Origin: an uncultured Bacteroidota bacterium
GTDB taxonomy: Bacteria > Bacteroidota > Bacteroidia > UKL13-3
Direction of reading: 5' to 3'
Length of the DNA: 46,406 bases
NCBI GenBank assembly: GCA_903927505.1
Contig: CAIYNF010000089.1
Location: 1 to 46,406 of the forward strand
Part shown: positions 16,616 to 24,618 of the stretch, one piece after another
How the letters are laid out: each line of letters opens with the position of its first letter
Position numbering within the stretch: position 1 is the first letter of the stretch
The notes under the pieces: model-generated
Told to the model about the DNA's origin: nothing
Database searches by the model: none
The model's input: only the letters and a program-made list of their open reading frames with translations
Translations under genes and position numbers: made by a program

Positions 16616-17566
16616 ATGAAAAAACGGGTATTGTTTTATTTGCTTTTGGTAAGTAGCCTCCTTGGTTCGAGCCAAAGCGTACAAATTATTAAGCAAGGCA
16701 ATTTGTTTGGCATTAGCCTTAGAAATGAAAATGCAGATGAAATAAAACGCATTGAACCTGCGTATGAAGAATTGTATATTTATACCAAAACCTCCTTTGG
16801 GGGTATGAGTTTGGGAGAAATGTATTTTTCATCTAAACTTTGGAACGATACCGAATTTGTAGAAACTCCCATTGATCCCAACGACCTTTCACGTACCAAA
16901 ATAGATACCTTTATTACCGATGCCAGGGCACATATTCCGGGCAAATTAATTATTGCCAAACGTGCAGGAAAATGGGGCTTGATTAACTTTAATGGCGAAG
17001 AAGTTTCGGCATTTGACAAGGATGAAATTTACCCAATGCGCAGCAAAGCCATTGTGGGTTTAAAAGCAGCAGATGCCCCCTATTTGGTGAGTATTAAAAA
17101 CGGGGCAATACAAATTATAAACCAAGGTGGCGATACCCTTGCCGATGATAAAACATTGCCCAGCTATTTCAAAAACCGCAGCAAGGATGTATTGCTAGAT
17201 GGCTTAGAAATAAGCTATTTTGGCGATTACCTATTGGTAAACCAAGGAGGCACTTTGTTTGATACCATCATAAAAGTTCCTGCCGTTAAAAAAACGGTAA
17301 ATGGCAAAACAAAAACCATTACAGCTGCTTATCAATACGTGCAATTTTGCTATAGGGGCGGAAATTTCAATGTTTGGCAATACAGCACCCAAAGCTATTT
17401 ATTTCCTACATGGCAAAAAAACATCGATATAATTTTGCAAGATGTAGCGGGCAATAATTTCTTTGAAGCCTTAGATGTGCGCAATTATAATTCCATTTTT
17501 AAATTCCAAACCAATAACCAAATGGCATTGGTGCCCGGTAAAATTCTCTTTCAGCCAAGAAATTAA
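16616..17566 (+). CDS. Secreted protein with a WG-like repeat
   Basis: This 316-residue protein has a signal peptide (cleavage around residue 20, after SSQS). GKWGLINFNGEEV near residues 119-131 is one clear WG repeat, and weaker ones flank it (QGNLFGISLRNENADEI, YLVSIKNGAIQIINQGGD). No catalytic residues are evident. It lies nine bases after the thiolase stop and has no promoter of its own, so it is probably cotranscribed; a functional tie to the thiolase is not obvious. A second WG-repeat gene is at 2872. Confidence 0.6.
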   Translation: MKKRVLFYLLLVSSLLGSSQSVQIIKQGNLFGISLRNENADEIKRIEPAYEELYIYTKTSFGGMSLGEMYFSSKLWNDTEFVETPIDPNDLSRTKIDTFITDARAHIPGKLIIAKRAGKWGLINFNGEEVSAFDKDEIYPMRSKAIVGLKAADAPYLVSIKNGAIQIINQGGDTLADDKTLPSYFKNRSKDVLLDGLEISYFGDYLLVNQGGTLFDTIIKVPAVKKTVNGKTKTITAAYQYVQFCYRGGNFNVWQYSTQSYLFPTWQKNIDIILQDVAGNNFFEALDVRNYNSIFKFQTNNQMALVPGKILFQPRN

Positions 17567-17642
17567 ATGGGTTTGGTTTCGGTTCGAACCAAAAGCCGCA
17601 AGATTAGTAGAAAAATTTAGCAATAAAATTTGTGCGATTTTC

Positions 17643-17672
17643 TTGGCAAATGCTTGATTTTCGCTAATTTCG
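17643..17672 (+). promoter_or_regulatory. Promoter of the isocitrate dehydrogenase gene
   Basis: TTG at 17643-17645, a 19-base spacer and TAATTTCG at 17665-17672 fit the Bacteroidota pattern with the TTCG variant. The leader would be about 29 bases. Confidence 0.5.
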
Positions 17673-17706
17673 AGGCCTCAAAGTTACATTTCAAAACATT
17701 AATCAA

Positions 17707-18936
17707 ATGAGTAAAATAAAAGTAGCCAATCCTGTTGTAGAACTAGATGGCGATGAGATGACCCGTATCATCTGGAAATTTATCAAAGACAAATTAATTC
17801 TTCCTTACCTAGACCTAGACATTAAATATTATGATTTAGGCATGGAGCACCGCGATGCTACCAACGACCAAGTTACTATTGATTCTGCGGAAGCTATTAA
17901 ATTATACAATGTAGGTATTAAATGTGCTACCATTACGCCTGATGAAGCACGCGTAAAAGAATTTAGCCTTAAACAAATGTGGAAGAGCCCTAATGGTACT
18001 ATCCGTAATATTTTGGACGGTACTGTTTTTCGCGAACCAATTGTTTGTAACAATGTTCCTCGTTTGGTGCCAAATTGGACTGCACCAATTATGATTGGCC
18101 GTCATGCTTTTGGCGACCAATACCGTGCAACAGATTTTGTTACCAAAGGAAAAGGAAAACTAACTGTAAAATTTGAAGGCGAAGATGGAACCGTTCAAGA
18201 GTTTGAAGTATATAACTTCAAAGGTGATGGTGTTGCCTTAACCATGTACAATACAGACGAGAGTATTATGGGCTTTGCACATTCATGTTTTAACATGGCA
18301 TTGAGCAAAAATTGGCCTTTGTATCTTTCTACCAAAAACACCATTCTTAAAAAATACGATGGCAGGTTTAAAGATATTTTCCAAGAAATTTATACCAACC
18401 ATTACGAAGCCAAATTTAAAGCAGCAGGTATTGTTTACGAGCACCGCTTAATTGACGATATGGTTGCTTCTGCATTGAAATGGAATGGTAATTTTGTTTG
18501 GGCTTGTAAAAACTACGATGGTGATGTACAATCAGACACCGTAGCGCAAGGTTTTGGCTCATTGGGTTTAATGACTTCTGTTTTGGTTACCCCAGATGGT
18601 AAAACCATGGAAGCAGAAGCTGCGCACGGAACGGTTACGCGCCATTTCCGCGATCACCAAAATGGCAAACCAACTTCTACCAATCCAATTGCCAGTATTT
18701 TTGCTTGGACACGAGGTTTGGCTTTCCGTGGTAAATTAGACAATAACCAAGCGTTAATTGATTTCTGTAACGCTTTAGAAGAAGTTTGCGTAGCTACCGT
18801 AGAAAGTGGCAAAATGACCAAAGATTTGGCCGTTTGTATCCATGGCAACAAAGTAAATCACGGTGAGCACTATTTATATACCGAAGAATTCTTAGATGCT
18901 TTAGACCAAGGTTTAAAAGCACGCTTGGGTAATTAA
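17707..18936 (+). CDS. icd: NADP-dependent isocitrate dehydrogenase, eukaryote-type
   Basis: This 409-residue enzyme decarboxylates isocitrate to 2-oxoglutarate with NADP+. It belongs to the homodimeric subfamily of mitochondrial/cytosolic IDH rather than the E. coli type. Evidence is the opening [18 protein letters not shown], the substrate loop [21 protein letters not shown] (about 92-112), [30 protein letters not shown] with its metal-binding aspartates (about 250-280), and the NADP-site stretch [10 protein letters not shown] (about 306-315). Length agrees with the subfamily. It has its own promoter and a strong terminator and supplies the citric acid cycle with mdh. Confidence 0.95.
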   Translation: MSKIKVANPVVELDGDEMTRIIWKFIKDKLILPYLDLDIKYYDLGMEHRDATNDQVTIDSAEAIKLYNVGIKCATITPDEARVKEFSLKQMWKSPNGTIRNILDGTVFREPIVCNNVPRLVPNWTAPIMIGRHAFGDQYRATDFVTKGKGKLTVKFEGEDGTVQEFEVYNFKGDGVALTMYNTDESIMGFAHSCFNMALSKNWPLYLSTKNTILKKYDGRFKDIFQEIYTNHYEAKFKAAGIVYEHRLIDDMVASALKWNGNFVWACKNYDGDVQSDTVAQGFGSLGLMTSVLVTPDGKTMEAEAAHGTVTRHFRDHQNGKPTSTNPIASIFAWTRGLAFRGKLDNNQALIDFCNALEEVCVATVESGKMTKDLAVCIHGNKVNHGEHYLYTEEFLDALDQGLKARLGN

Positions 18937-18953
18937 AATTATTTATATCGCAT

Positions 18954-18993
18954 AAAAAAGCCCCTTCATTTTGCAATGAAGGGGCTTTTTTTT
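18954..18993 (+). terminator. Strong intrinsic terminator, usable in both directions
   Basis: AAGCCCCTTCATT (18958-18970) pairs with AATGAAGGGGCTT (18975-18987) around TTGC, with T and A runs outside. It ends icd and could also end the leftward gene at 19006. Confidence 0.85.
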
Positions 18994-19005
18994 ATGTTTT
19001 AAAGA

Positions 19006-19302
19006 CTACCTGGTTTCGTCTTCTTTTTTAGCTGGAGCAGGAGCGGCTTCATGGTGGCCTTTTTCGCTGCAGCAAGATTTTTTCTCGCCAGATTTGCATG
19101 ATTTGGTTTTTTCATCACTGCAACAAGCTTTTCCTTTGTGCTCTTTTTTATGGTCTTTGTCTTTGCATTCTGCCTTAGCAGGTTTTTCTTCTTTAGGCGC
19201 AACCGTTACCACATCTGTATTTGGCGCTGGAGAAACTGTTTGTGCATTGGCACCAATAAATCCTATTAAAAGGAATGCACCTAAAACTACTAATTTTTTC
19301 AT
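19006..19302 (-). CDS. Small secreted Cys/His/Lys-rich protein
   Basis: From the ATG at 19302 this is a 98-residue protein. MKKLVVLGAFLLIGFIGANAQ is a textbook signal peptide. Upstream in-frame starts (19314, 19329) only lengthen the N-terminus, and 19329 lies inside the -7 box. The mature part has six cysteines in AECKDKDH, KACCSD, KSCKSG and KSCCSE, plus histidines in DHKKEHK and KGHHE, between Lys/Glu-rich stretches. This composition suggests metal binding (copper, zinc or iron) or a redox role outside the cytoplasm. I know no family for it, and low complexity may mask homology. On the minus strand, TAACTTTG (19334-19327) is the likely -7 box. Confidence 0.7.
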   Translation of the reverse strand: MKKLVVLGAFLLIGFIGANAQTVSPAPNTDVVTVAPKEEKPAKAECKDKDHKKEHKGKACCSDEKTKSCKSGEKKSCCSEKGHHEAAPAPAKKEDETR

Positions 19303-19402
19303 GTTTGTATTCATTAAATTGTTAATCAAAGTTACTTAATATTTGAATAGAAAAATTTAATTATATGTTAAATTTATCTGCTTTTGGTCATATAAAAGGA
19401 GC

Positions 19403-19469
19403 CTAATTAATTTCGGCCAAAACGCTTTTAGCACCTTTTACTACTTGGTTCAGCTCAACTTTTACTTTT
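19403..19469 (-). pseudogene. Displaced C-terminal tail of psd (+1 frame)
   Basis: Read in the frame shifted by one base after the A5 run, this stretch encodes VKVELNQVVKGAKSVLAEIN and ends with TAG at 19405-19403. It matches the usual final strands of Psd proteins. It could be a real mutation, an assembly error in the homopolymer, or ribosomal slippage. Confidence 0.6.
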
Positions 19470-20060
19470 TGCATCTAAAGGCAAAAACACATCTACGCGT
19501 GAACCAAATTTAATAAAGCCCATTTCGCCACCTTGTTGCACGGGCAATCCTTCTTTTACATACCAGCAAATGCGTCTGGCCATTGCGCCTGCAATTTGAC
19601 GGAATAAGATTTGCACGCCATTAGGACGTTCAATAACAGTGGTGGTTCTTTCGTTTTCGGTAGAACTTTTTGGATGCCAAGCTACCAAATATTTACCTGG
19701 GTGGTATTTAAAATATTTAACAATACCGCTAACTGGATTGCGGTTTACATGCACATTTAATGGACTCATAAAAACCGAAATCTGCAAGCGTTTGCCTTGA
19801 AAAAATTCAGTCTCTTCTACCTCTTCAATCACTACTACCTTGCCATCTGCAGGTGACAATACAAAGTTTTCATTGGCATTTACGGCAATGCTGGGATTGC
19901 GAAAAAACTGCAATACAATTACCAATAATACAACGGATACAAATAAGATAAAATTTTGCAACCAAAGGGTTTCTGGCGTTAGCCACATCACCAATGCGTT
20001 GAGTGCAGTTAATACTGCTAATGAAATAAAAATGCTTGCTTTTCCTTCTCTGTGTAACAT
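19455..20060 (-). CDS. psd: Phosphatidylserine decarboxylase, short type, C-terminus frameshifted
   Basis: This 201-residue protein converts phosphatidylserine to phosphatidylethanolamine. It has an N-terminal membrane part (about 8-50), FVLSPADGKVVVIEE, SPLNVHVNRNPVSG with its conserved histidine, and the self-cleavage site FGSRVDVFLP (G186-S187), where the pyruvoyl group forms from the serine. The protein stops soon after as LDAKSKS. The +1 frame goes on as VKVELNQVVKGAKSVLAEIN, exactly the expected end of this family, so one base is probably extra in the A5 run at 19466-19470. The corrected protein would have about 218 residues. The catalytic part is intact. cdsA, for the same lipid pathway, is 1.4 kb upstream. 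Confidence 0.85.
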   Translation of the reverse strand: MLHREGKASIFISLAVLTALNALVMWLTPETLWLQNFILFVSVVLLVIVLQFFRNPSIAVNANENFVLSPADGKVVVIEEVEETEFFQGKRLQISVFMSPLNVHVNRNPVSGIVKYFKYHPGKYLVAWHPKSSTENERTTTVIERPNGVQILFRQIAGAMARRICWYVKEGLPVQQGGEMGFIKFGSRVDVFLPLDAKSKS

Positions 20061-20081
20061 ATTTTGCTAGGGGTTATAAAC

Positions 20082-20142
20082 GCCACAAAGGCACAAAAGC
20101 ATTGGTTCAAAAATTCATTCCATGCTTTCGCGCCTTTGCGGC
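20082..20142. repeat. Imperfect intergenic inverted repeat
   Basis: The arms 20082-20102 and 20122-20142 match at 18 of 21 positions; the differences are all purine swaps that still allow G-U pairs in RNA. The loop is 19 bases. It lies between gdhA and psd and could be an mRNA-stabilising or REP-like element. There is no T run, so it is not a normal terminator. Confidence 0.5.
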
Positions 20143-20157
20143 AAAATAAAAATAATA

Positions 20158-21438
20158 CTATAATCCGAATTTTCCGCGTAAAGTTTCTACTTCAGCTACT
20201 TTTTTAATGGCCACTACATATGCTGCAATACGCATGCTGCAGCTGTGTTCCATAGAAGCTGCATATACGGCTTCAAATGCTGTTTTCATCACTCTATCGG
20301 CTCTGCGGTATACACGCTCTTCTGTCCAGAAATAACCCAAGCGGTTTTGAACCCACTCAAAATAACTTACCGTTACGCCACCTGCATTGGCCAAAATATC
20401 TGGAACTACCATGATACCTTTTTTGTTTAAGATAGCATCGGCACTAGCAGATGTAGGACCATTGGCACCTTCAACAATTACTTTTGCTTTAATATTATCT
20501 GCATTTTCATGGGTAATTTGATCTTCCATAGCAGCAGGCACTAAAACTTGCACATCCAATTCCAATAATTCTGCATTGGTAATTTTGGTGCCGGCGGTGA
20601 AACCTTCTAAAGTTCCTTTGTTACCATCACGGTAAGCAATGGCAGCTTCAATATCAATTCCTTTTGGGTTGTAATAAGCACCACTAACATCACTAATGGC
20701 AAGTACTTTCATACCTTGCGAAGCCAATAATTTTGCTGAGATAGAACCTACATTGCCAAAACCTTGAACGGCAGTGGTAGCACCAACAATATTAATTTTT
20801 AATTTAGACAAAGCAGAACGGGTTGAAACCATTACACCTCTGCCAGTTGCTTCTACCCTGCCCAATGATCCACCAAGAACCAATGGTTTACCGGTAACAA
20901 CTGCAGGCGTGTTTCTGCCTACTAACTTAGAATACTCATCCATGATCCAAGCCATTTCTTGCTGACCTGTTCCCATGTCTGGAGCAGGAATGTCTTTATC
21001 TGGACCAAAAACATCTACCATTAAATCTGTATAGCTGCGGGTAAGGCGCTCTAATTCTCCTTTGCTCATAGCGCGCGGATCACATTTAATACCACCTTTA
21101 CCACCACCATAAGGAATACCAACTACGGCGCATTTCCAAGTCATCCAAGCTGCTAAAGCTTTTACTTCATCCAAATGCACATCCATACTGTAACGGATAC
21201 CACCTTTAGAAGGACCAAGGTTAGCGTTGTGAACAACGCGGAAACCTTCAAATACGCGCACTTTGCCATTATCCATGGTAACAGGAATATTTACTATTAC
21301 CGTTTTTTGAGGTGCTTTTAAAACATTGTAATCGCTTTCATCTAAACCGATGATACGCGCTGCTTCGTCAAATCTCGACATCATAGACTCGAAAGGATTT
21401 TCCGAGCTGTGTTTAATTACATTTTCATTGCCTGACAT
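20158..21438 (-). CDS. Glutamate dehydrogenase family enzyme (Glu/Leu/Phe/Val)
   Basis: This 426-residue enzyme interconverts glutamate and 2-oxoglutarate plus ammonia with NAD(P). The family signature IPYGGGKGGIKCDP (108-121) contains the catalytic lysine K114. K78 in GPSKGGIR and K102 in WKCAVV bind substrate. QGFGNVGS (about 224-231) is the nucleotide loop. Length agrees with hexameric bacterial GDH of about 420 residues. Cofactor choice cannot be settled, and leucine dehydrogenase is less likely because these are shorter. A -7 box is 29 bases upstream, so it probably has its own promoter. Confidence 0.9.
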   Translation of the reverse strand: MSGNENVIKHSSENPFESMMSRFDEAARIIGLDESDYNVLKAPQKTVIVNIPVTMDNGKVRVFEGFRVVHNANLGPSKGGIRYSMDVHLDEVKALAAWMTWKCAVVGIPYGGGKGGIKCDPRAMSKGELERLTRSYTDLMVDVFGPDKDIPAPDMGTGQQEMAWIMDEYSKLVGRNTPAVVTGKPLVLGGSLGRVEATGRGVMVSTRSALSKLKINIVGATTAVQGFGNVGSISAKLLASQGMKVLAISDVSGAYYNPKGIDIEAAIAYRDGNKGTLEGFTAGTKITNAELLELDVQVLVPAAMEDQITHENADNIKAKVIVEGANGPTSASADAILNKKGIMVVPDILANAGGVTVSYFEWVQNRLGYFWTEERVYRRADRVMKTAFEAVYAASMEHSCSMRIAAYVVAIKKVAEVETLRGKFGL

Positions 21439-21466
21439 AGATATAAATTTTTGTTGTAAGGTGGGG

Positions 21467-21474
21467 CAAACCTA
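21467..21474 (-). promoter_or_regulatory. -7 box of the glutamate dehydrogenase gene
   Basis: The minus strand reads TAGGTTTG, a full match to TAnnTTTG. A start near 21461 gives a leader of about 23 bases. Confidence 0.45.
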
Positions 21475-21507
21475 ATTAATTTTTTAAATAAAAAAAGATG
21501 AGGTTTA

Positions 21508-22320
21508 TTAGTTGCTGAGTAGTAAATAAAAGTAAACTGCAGGAACAGATAAAAACACACCATCAAAACGATCGAGCATGCCCCCATGCCCTGGCAAAAT
21601 GGAACCACTGTCTTTGATATCCATATTGCGTTTCATTAATGATTCGGTGAGGTCGCCAAATGTTCCAAATACCACAATAATTGCGGCAATTATCATCCAA
21701 TCGAGGGTGCTGATATCGTCCCAAAAACGAGAAAGCAAATAAGCTACAGCCACCGTTAATAGCAGAGCGCCAATGCTTCCTTCTAAAGTTTTCTTAGGAC
21801 TAACCCTTTCAAATAATTTATGTTTTCCAAATTGTCTGCCTACCAAATAGGCAAAGGTATCGCTGCTCCATTGCAGAATAAAAAAGCCCAAAGGCAGGGA
21901 ATAACCGTAAGAAATGGCGTTGAAATAGCCAAAATCGCCCAACATGCTTATGGGCAAACAAATATATACTATACCTAAAACCTGAAATGCCAAGGTCTCA
22001 AACTCACGTCCGGTGCGCTCATATAACTTTATAATAAATAAAAGCATAAACACAGGAATCAAATGGTAGAACCAGCTGTAAGACAAATCGCCACGGCTAA
22101 TAAACACAAACATGATATTGATCACACTGCCGGCAATTACCCCTAAATATTTTTCAATCCATTTTTTTTCAGGCAACATGAGTTCAAAAAACTCCAATAA
22201 ACACAAAAAGTTGATGGCAAATAACAATACAAAATAGCTCCACTCATTAAAAAGGGTACAGCCTACAACTGCCAATACAAAAAGGGTTCCGGTAAGCGTA
22301 CGCTGCCAAAAATTAGTCAT
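21508..22320 (-). CDS. cdsA: Phosphatidate cytidylyltransferase
   Basis: This 270-residue membrane enzyme makes CDP-diacylglycerol from phosphatidate and CTP, the branch point for phosphatidylserine and phosphatidylglycerol. It has about seven membrane segments. The C-terminal signature SGSILPGHGGMLDRFDG, with its two aspartates, is diagnostic. VSPKKTLEGSIGA (about 177-189) is the other conserved loop. The start overlaps the end of the DUF2007 gene by eight bases, so the two are coupled. psd lies downstream on the same strand, separated by the dehydrogenase. Confidence 0.93.
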   Translation of the reverse strand: MTNFWQRTLTGTLFVLAVVGCTLFNEWSYFVLLFAINFLCLLEFFELMLPEKKWIEKYLGVIAGSVINIMFVFISRGDLSYSWFYHLIPVFMLLFIIKLYERTGREFETLAFQVLGIVYICLPISMLGDFGYFNAISYGYSLPLGFFILQWSSDTFAYLVGRQFGKHKLFERVSPKKTLEGSIGALLLTVAVAYLLSRFWDDISTLDWMIIAAIIVVFGTFGDLTESLMKRNMDIKDSGSILPGHGGMLDRFDGVFLSVPAVYFYLLLSN

Positions 22321-22546
22321 TGCTTTCTTCGGGGTTTTGATTGATATACGTTTTTGCTAAGCTTTCATCGGCGGCAGGACAATACACATAGGCCTCTCCA
22401 AAAATGAGGCTACGGTCTATTTTATTTACTACTACCGCCTCAATGCCTTGATCAAGCAACATGGCTTTCACCATTTCGGCATCAATTACATTGGTGCTTT
22501 TGTAAACCTTTGCCCAATCTTCCATTTCACTTTTATTTGCTTGCAT
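22313..22546 (-). CDS. DUF2007-family small protein
   Basis: This is a short soluble protein, 77 residues from the ATG at 22546; starts at 22567 and 22525 are also possible. EDWAKVYKSTNVIDAEMVKAMLLDQGIEAVVVNKIDRS is the DUF2007 pattern, a PII/ferredoxin-like fold called putative signal-transducing protein. No ligand or partner is known. Its stop lies within the first codons of cdsA, so translation is coupled; a regulatory role in lipid synthesis is only a guess from this. Confidence 0.75.
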   Translation of the reverse strand: MQANKSEMEDWAKVYKSTNVIDAEMVKAMLLDQGIEAVVVNKIDRSLIFGEAYVYCPAADESLAKTYINQNPEESND

Positions 22547-22647
22547 TCGTTTGATAATACAACACAAAGGTGGCTACATTAGCCGAAAAACATAGGTAAA
22601 AATATCAACCATTTTACAAAAGCGTTCAGGAATGAGGAATTGTGTGC

Positions 22648-23586
22648 TTAGTTTTTATAAATCAAATACTTAAAGTACCTGCCAAGGCCATATAAAAGGG
22701 AAACTGTAAGAATTACCGACATAATTACCCAATACCATTCAAATTGATAGGCATCGTCGAAAAACCTAAATACCGACAAATCTTTTGCGTAATAGGCCAT
22801 TAATACAGCCATGGCATTGTTTACAAAATGCGCAATAATAGGTGCATAAATATTTCCAGTGCGTAAATACAAATAGCCCAAAACAATACCCATGGCAAAC
22901 CTTGGCAAGAAGCCATAAAACTGACCATGAAAGCCGCTAAATACAAGCGCAGAAATAACAATGGCCAACCATTCTTTTTTAAATGTAAAACGGGTATAAT
23001 TTAAAATAATGCCCCTAAAGAAAAACTCCTCACAGATAGCAGGCACCAATGCCACCACAAATAAATTGAGGAATAAGGTGGGGTAATTATTGGCTGCCAC
23101 AAAAATTTTGGTGATGGCACCTGCTTGGTCTTCCATTTGCCTAATCTGCGCCTCAAAGGCACTCCAAGCAGCAGGGAAACTTAGGTGTTGGTTCAAATTA
23201 TATAAAAAAGAAATGGCAGGCACACTGATAAAAACCAGTAAGATAGCCGCTAAAATTTGCCAAAATTGTGGCGTAATTTGATATACTATTAATTGATTTA
23301 CCTTAAAGTGAATTACTTTAGGAAACAATAATGCTGGAATTAAAAACATCCCAATTCCACCACTCATGGTTTGCGTAAGTTTGAGCGCAGCAATAGTGTT
23401 TCCATCTTCTGCGCTCAGTGTACCCAAATTAATTTGGGTGATATTAATTCCAAAAAATTGCATGCATAAAAAGTGAGAAATAAACGCACCTAAACTCATG
23501 AAGACGAGCACCATTCCTATTAGAATAAAAATTCTTCCGATATACAAAACCCATGGTGGCATGATAAACTGTTCAAATCTTTGCAT
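22648..23586 (-). CDS. CPBP-family intramembrane metalloprotease
   Basis: From the ATG at 23586 this is a 312-residue protein with about eight membrane segments. The CPBP (Rce1-like/Abi) motifs are complete: EEFFFR (E186, E187, R191), FSGFH (H220) and HFVNN (H253, N257). These residues hold the metal and water in Rce1-type glutamate proteases. Relatives act in prenyl-protein processing, bacteriocin immunity or maturation, and most bacterial members have no known substrate. A start at 23643 would add 19 residues and run into the dusB promoter, so it is less likely. It is divergent from dusB. Confidence 0.85.
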   Translation of the reverse strand: MQRFEQFIMPPWVLYIGRIFILIGMVLVFMSLGAFISHFLCMQFFGINITQINLGTLSAEDGNTIAALKLTQTMSGGIGMFLIPALLFPKVIHFKVNQLIVYQITPQFWQILAAILLVFISVPAISFLYNLNQHLSFPAAWSAFEAQIRQMEDQAGAITKIFVAANNYPTLFLNLFVVALVPAICEEFFFRGIILNYTRFTFKKEWLAIVISALVFSGFHGQFYGFLPRFAMGIVLGYLYLRTGNIYAPIIAHFVNNAMAVLMAYYAKDLSVFRFFDDAYQFEWYWVIMSVILTVSLLYGLGRYFKYLIYKN

Positions 23587-23592
23587 TTTGAT

Positions 23593-23600
23593 TACTTTTG
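23593..23600 (+). promoter_or_regulatory. -7 box of dusB
   Basis: TACTTTTG is a full match to TAnnTTTG. A start near 23606 gives a leader of about 20 bases before the GTG at 23626. Confidence 0.45.
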
Positions 23601-23625
23601 CCCGCAATATAACCAAGTTTATTAA

Positions 23626-24618
23626 GTGGTAAAAATCGGACAAATTGAATTAGGGGAATTTCCTCTCTTATTGGCACCCATGGAAGATGTGAGCGACCCT
23701 CCTTTCCGTGCAGTTTGCAAGGTCAATGGCGCCGATATGATGTATACCGAATTTATTTCTTCGGAAGGTCTTATCAGAGATGCCATGAAGAGCAAACAAA
23801 AGCTCGACATCTTTGATTACGAACGCCCTATAGGCATTCAAATATTTGGTGGCGATGAAGAAGCAATGGCCTTGGCCACCCAAATTGTAGCCGTTGCCCA
23901 ACCAGATTTAATTGATATCAACTTTGGGTGCCCTGTAAAAAAAGTGGTTTGCAAAGGCGCTGGCGCTGGCATTTTGCGCGATTTACCTAAAATGGTAAAA
24001 CTCACCGATGCCGTTGTAAAAGCTACTAAGCTACCCGTGACAGTAAAAACCCGTTTGGGTTGGGATGATGACACTAAAAACGTAGAAGAAGTGGCCGAAC
24101 GACTGCAAGATGTGGGCATACAAGCCTTAACCATTCATGGCCGAACCCGCGCACAATTATACAAAGGCGAAGCAGATTGGACCCTCATTGCTGCAGTAAA
24201 AAATAATCCACGTATCAAAATTCCTATTTTTGGGAATGGTGATATTGACACGCCAGAGAAAGCACTGGAGTACAAAAACAAATATGGTGTAGACGGCATT
24301 ATGATTGGCAGAGCGGCCATTGGTTATCCATGGATTTTTAATGAAATAAAACATTTCCTGAAAACCGGAAATCATTTACCTGCACCTACCATTTTGCAAC
24401 GCATAGAAGTTTGTAAAACCCATTTAGAAAAATCGGTGGAATGGAAAGGACCAAGAGCTGGTATTTATGAAATGCGCAGACACTACAGCCAATACTTTAA
24501 AGGTATTGACCATTTTAAAGAATTTAGAACCCGCTTGGTTACGGCAGATCACTTGGAAGAAATACAATTTATTTTACAAGACGTAGCAAAACACTACACC
24601 GCTATTGGAACTATTTGA
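23626..24618 (+). CDS. dusB: tRNA-dihydrouridine synthase
   Basis: This 330-residue flavoenzyme reduces uridine to dihydrouridine in the tRNA D-loop with NADPH. The TIM barrel begins with LLLAPMEDVSDPPFR (14-28), which binds FMN. DINFGCPVKKVVCKGAGAGIL (97-117) contains the catalytic cysteine C102. HGRTRAQLYKGEADW and IGRAAIGYPWIF are other family signatures. The start codon is GTG, supported by the conserved VKIGQIELGEFPLL beginning and the promoter just upstream. Assignment to DusB rather than another bacterial Dus is likely but not certain. It overlaps the opposing gene by eight bases. Confidence 0.92.
   Translation: MVKIGQIELGEFPLLLAPMEDVSDPPFRAVCKVNGADMMYTEFISSEGLIRDAMKSKQKLDIFDYERPIGIQIFGGDEEAMALATQIVAVAQPDLIDINFGCPVKKVVCKGAGAGILRDLPKMVKLTDAVVKATKLPVTVKTRLGWDDDTKNVEEVAERLQDVGIQALTIHGRTRAQLYKGEADWTLIAAVKNNPRIKIPIFGNGDIDTPEKALEYKNKYGVDGIMIGRAAIGYPWIFNEIKHFLKTGNHLPAPTILQRIEVCKTHLEKSVEWKGPRAGIYEMRRHYSQYFKGIDHFKEFRTRLVTADHLEEIQFILQDVAKHYTAIGTI

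Noticed and set aside
19403-19474. Independent 23-codon gene overlapping the end of psd
   Set aside because: Its sequence is that of the normal Psd C-terminus, so a frameshift explains it better.
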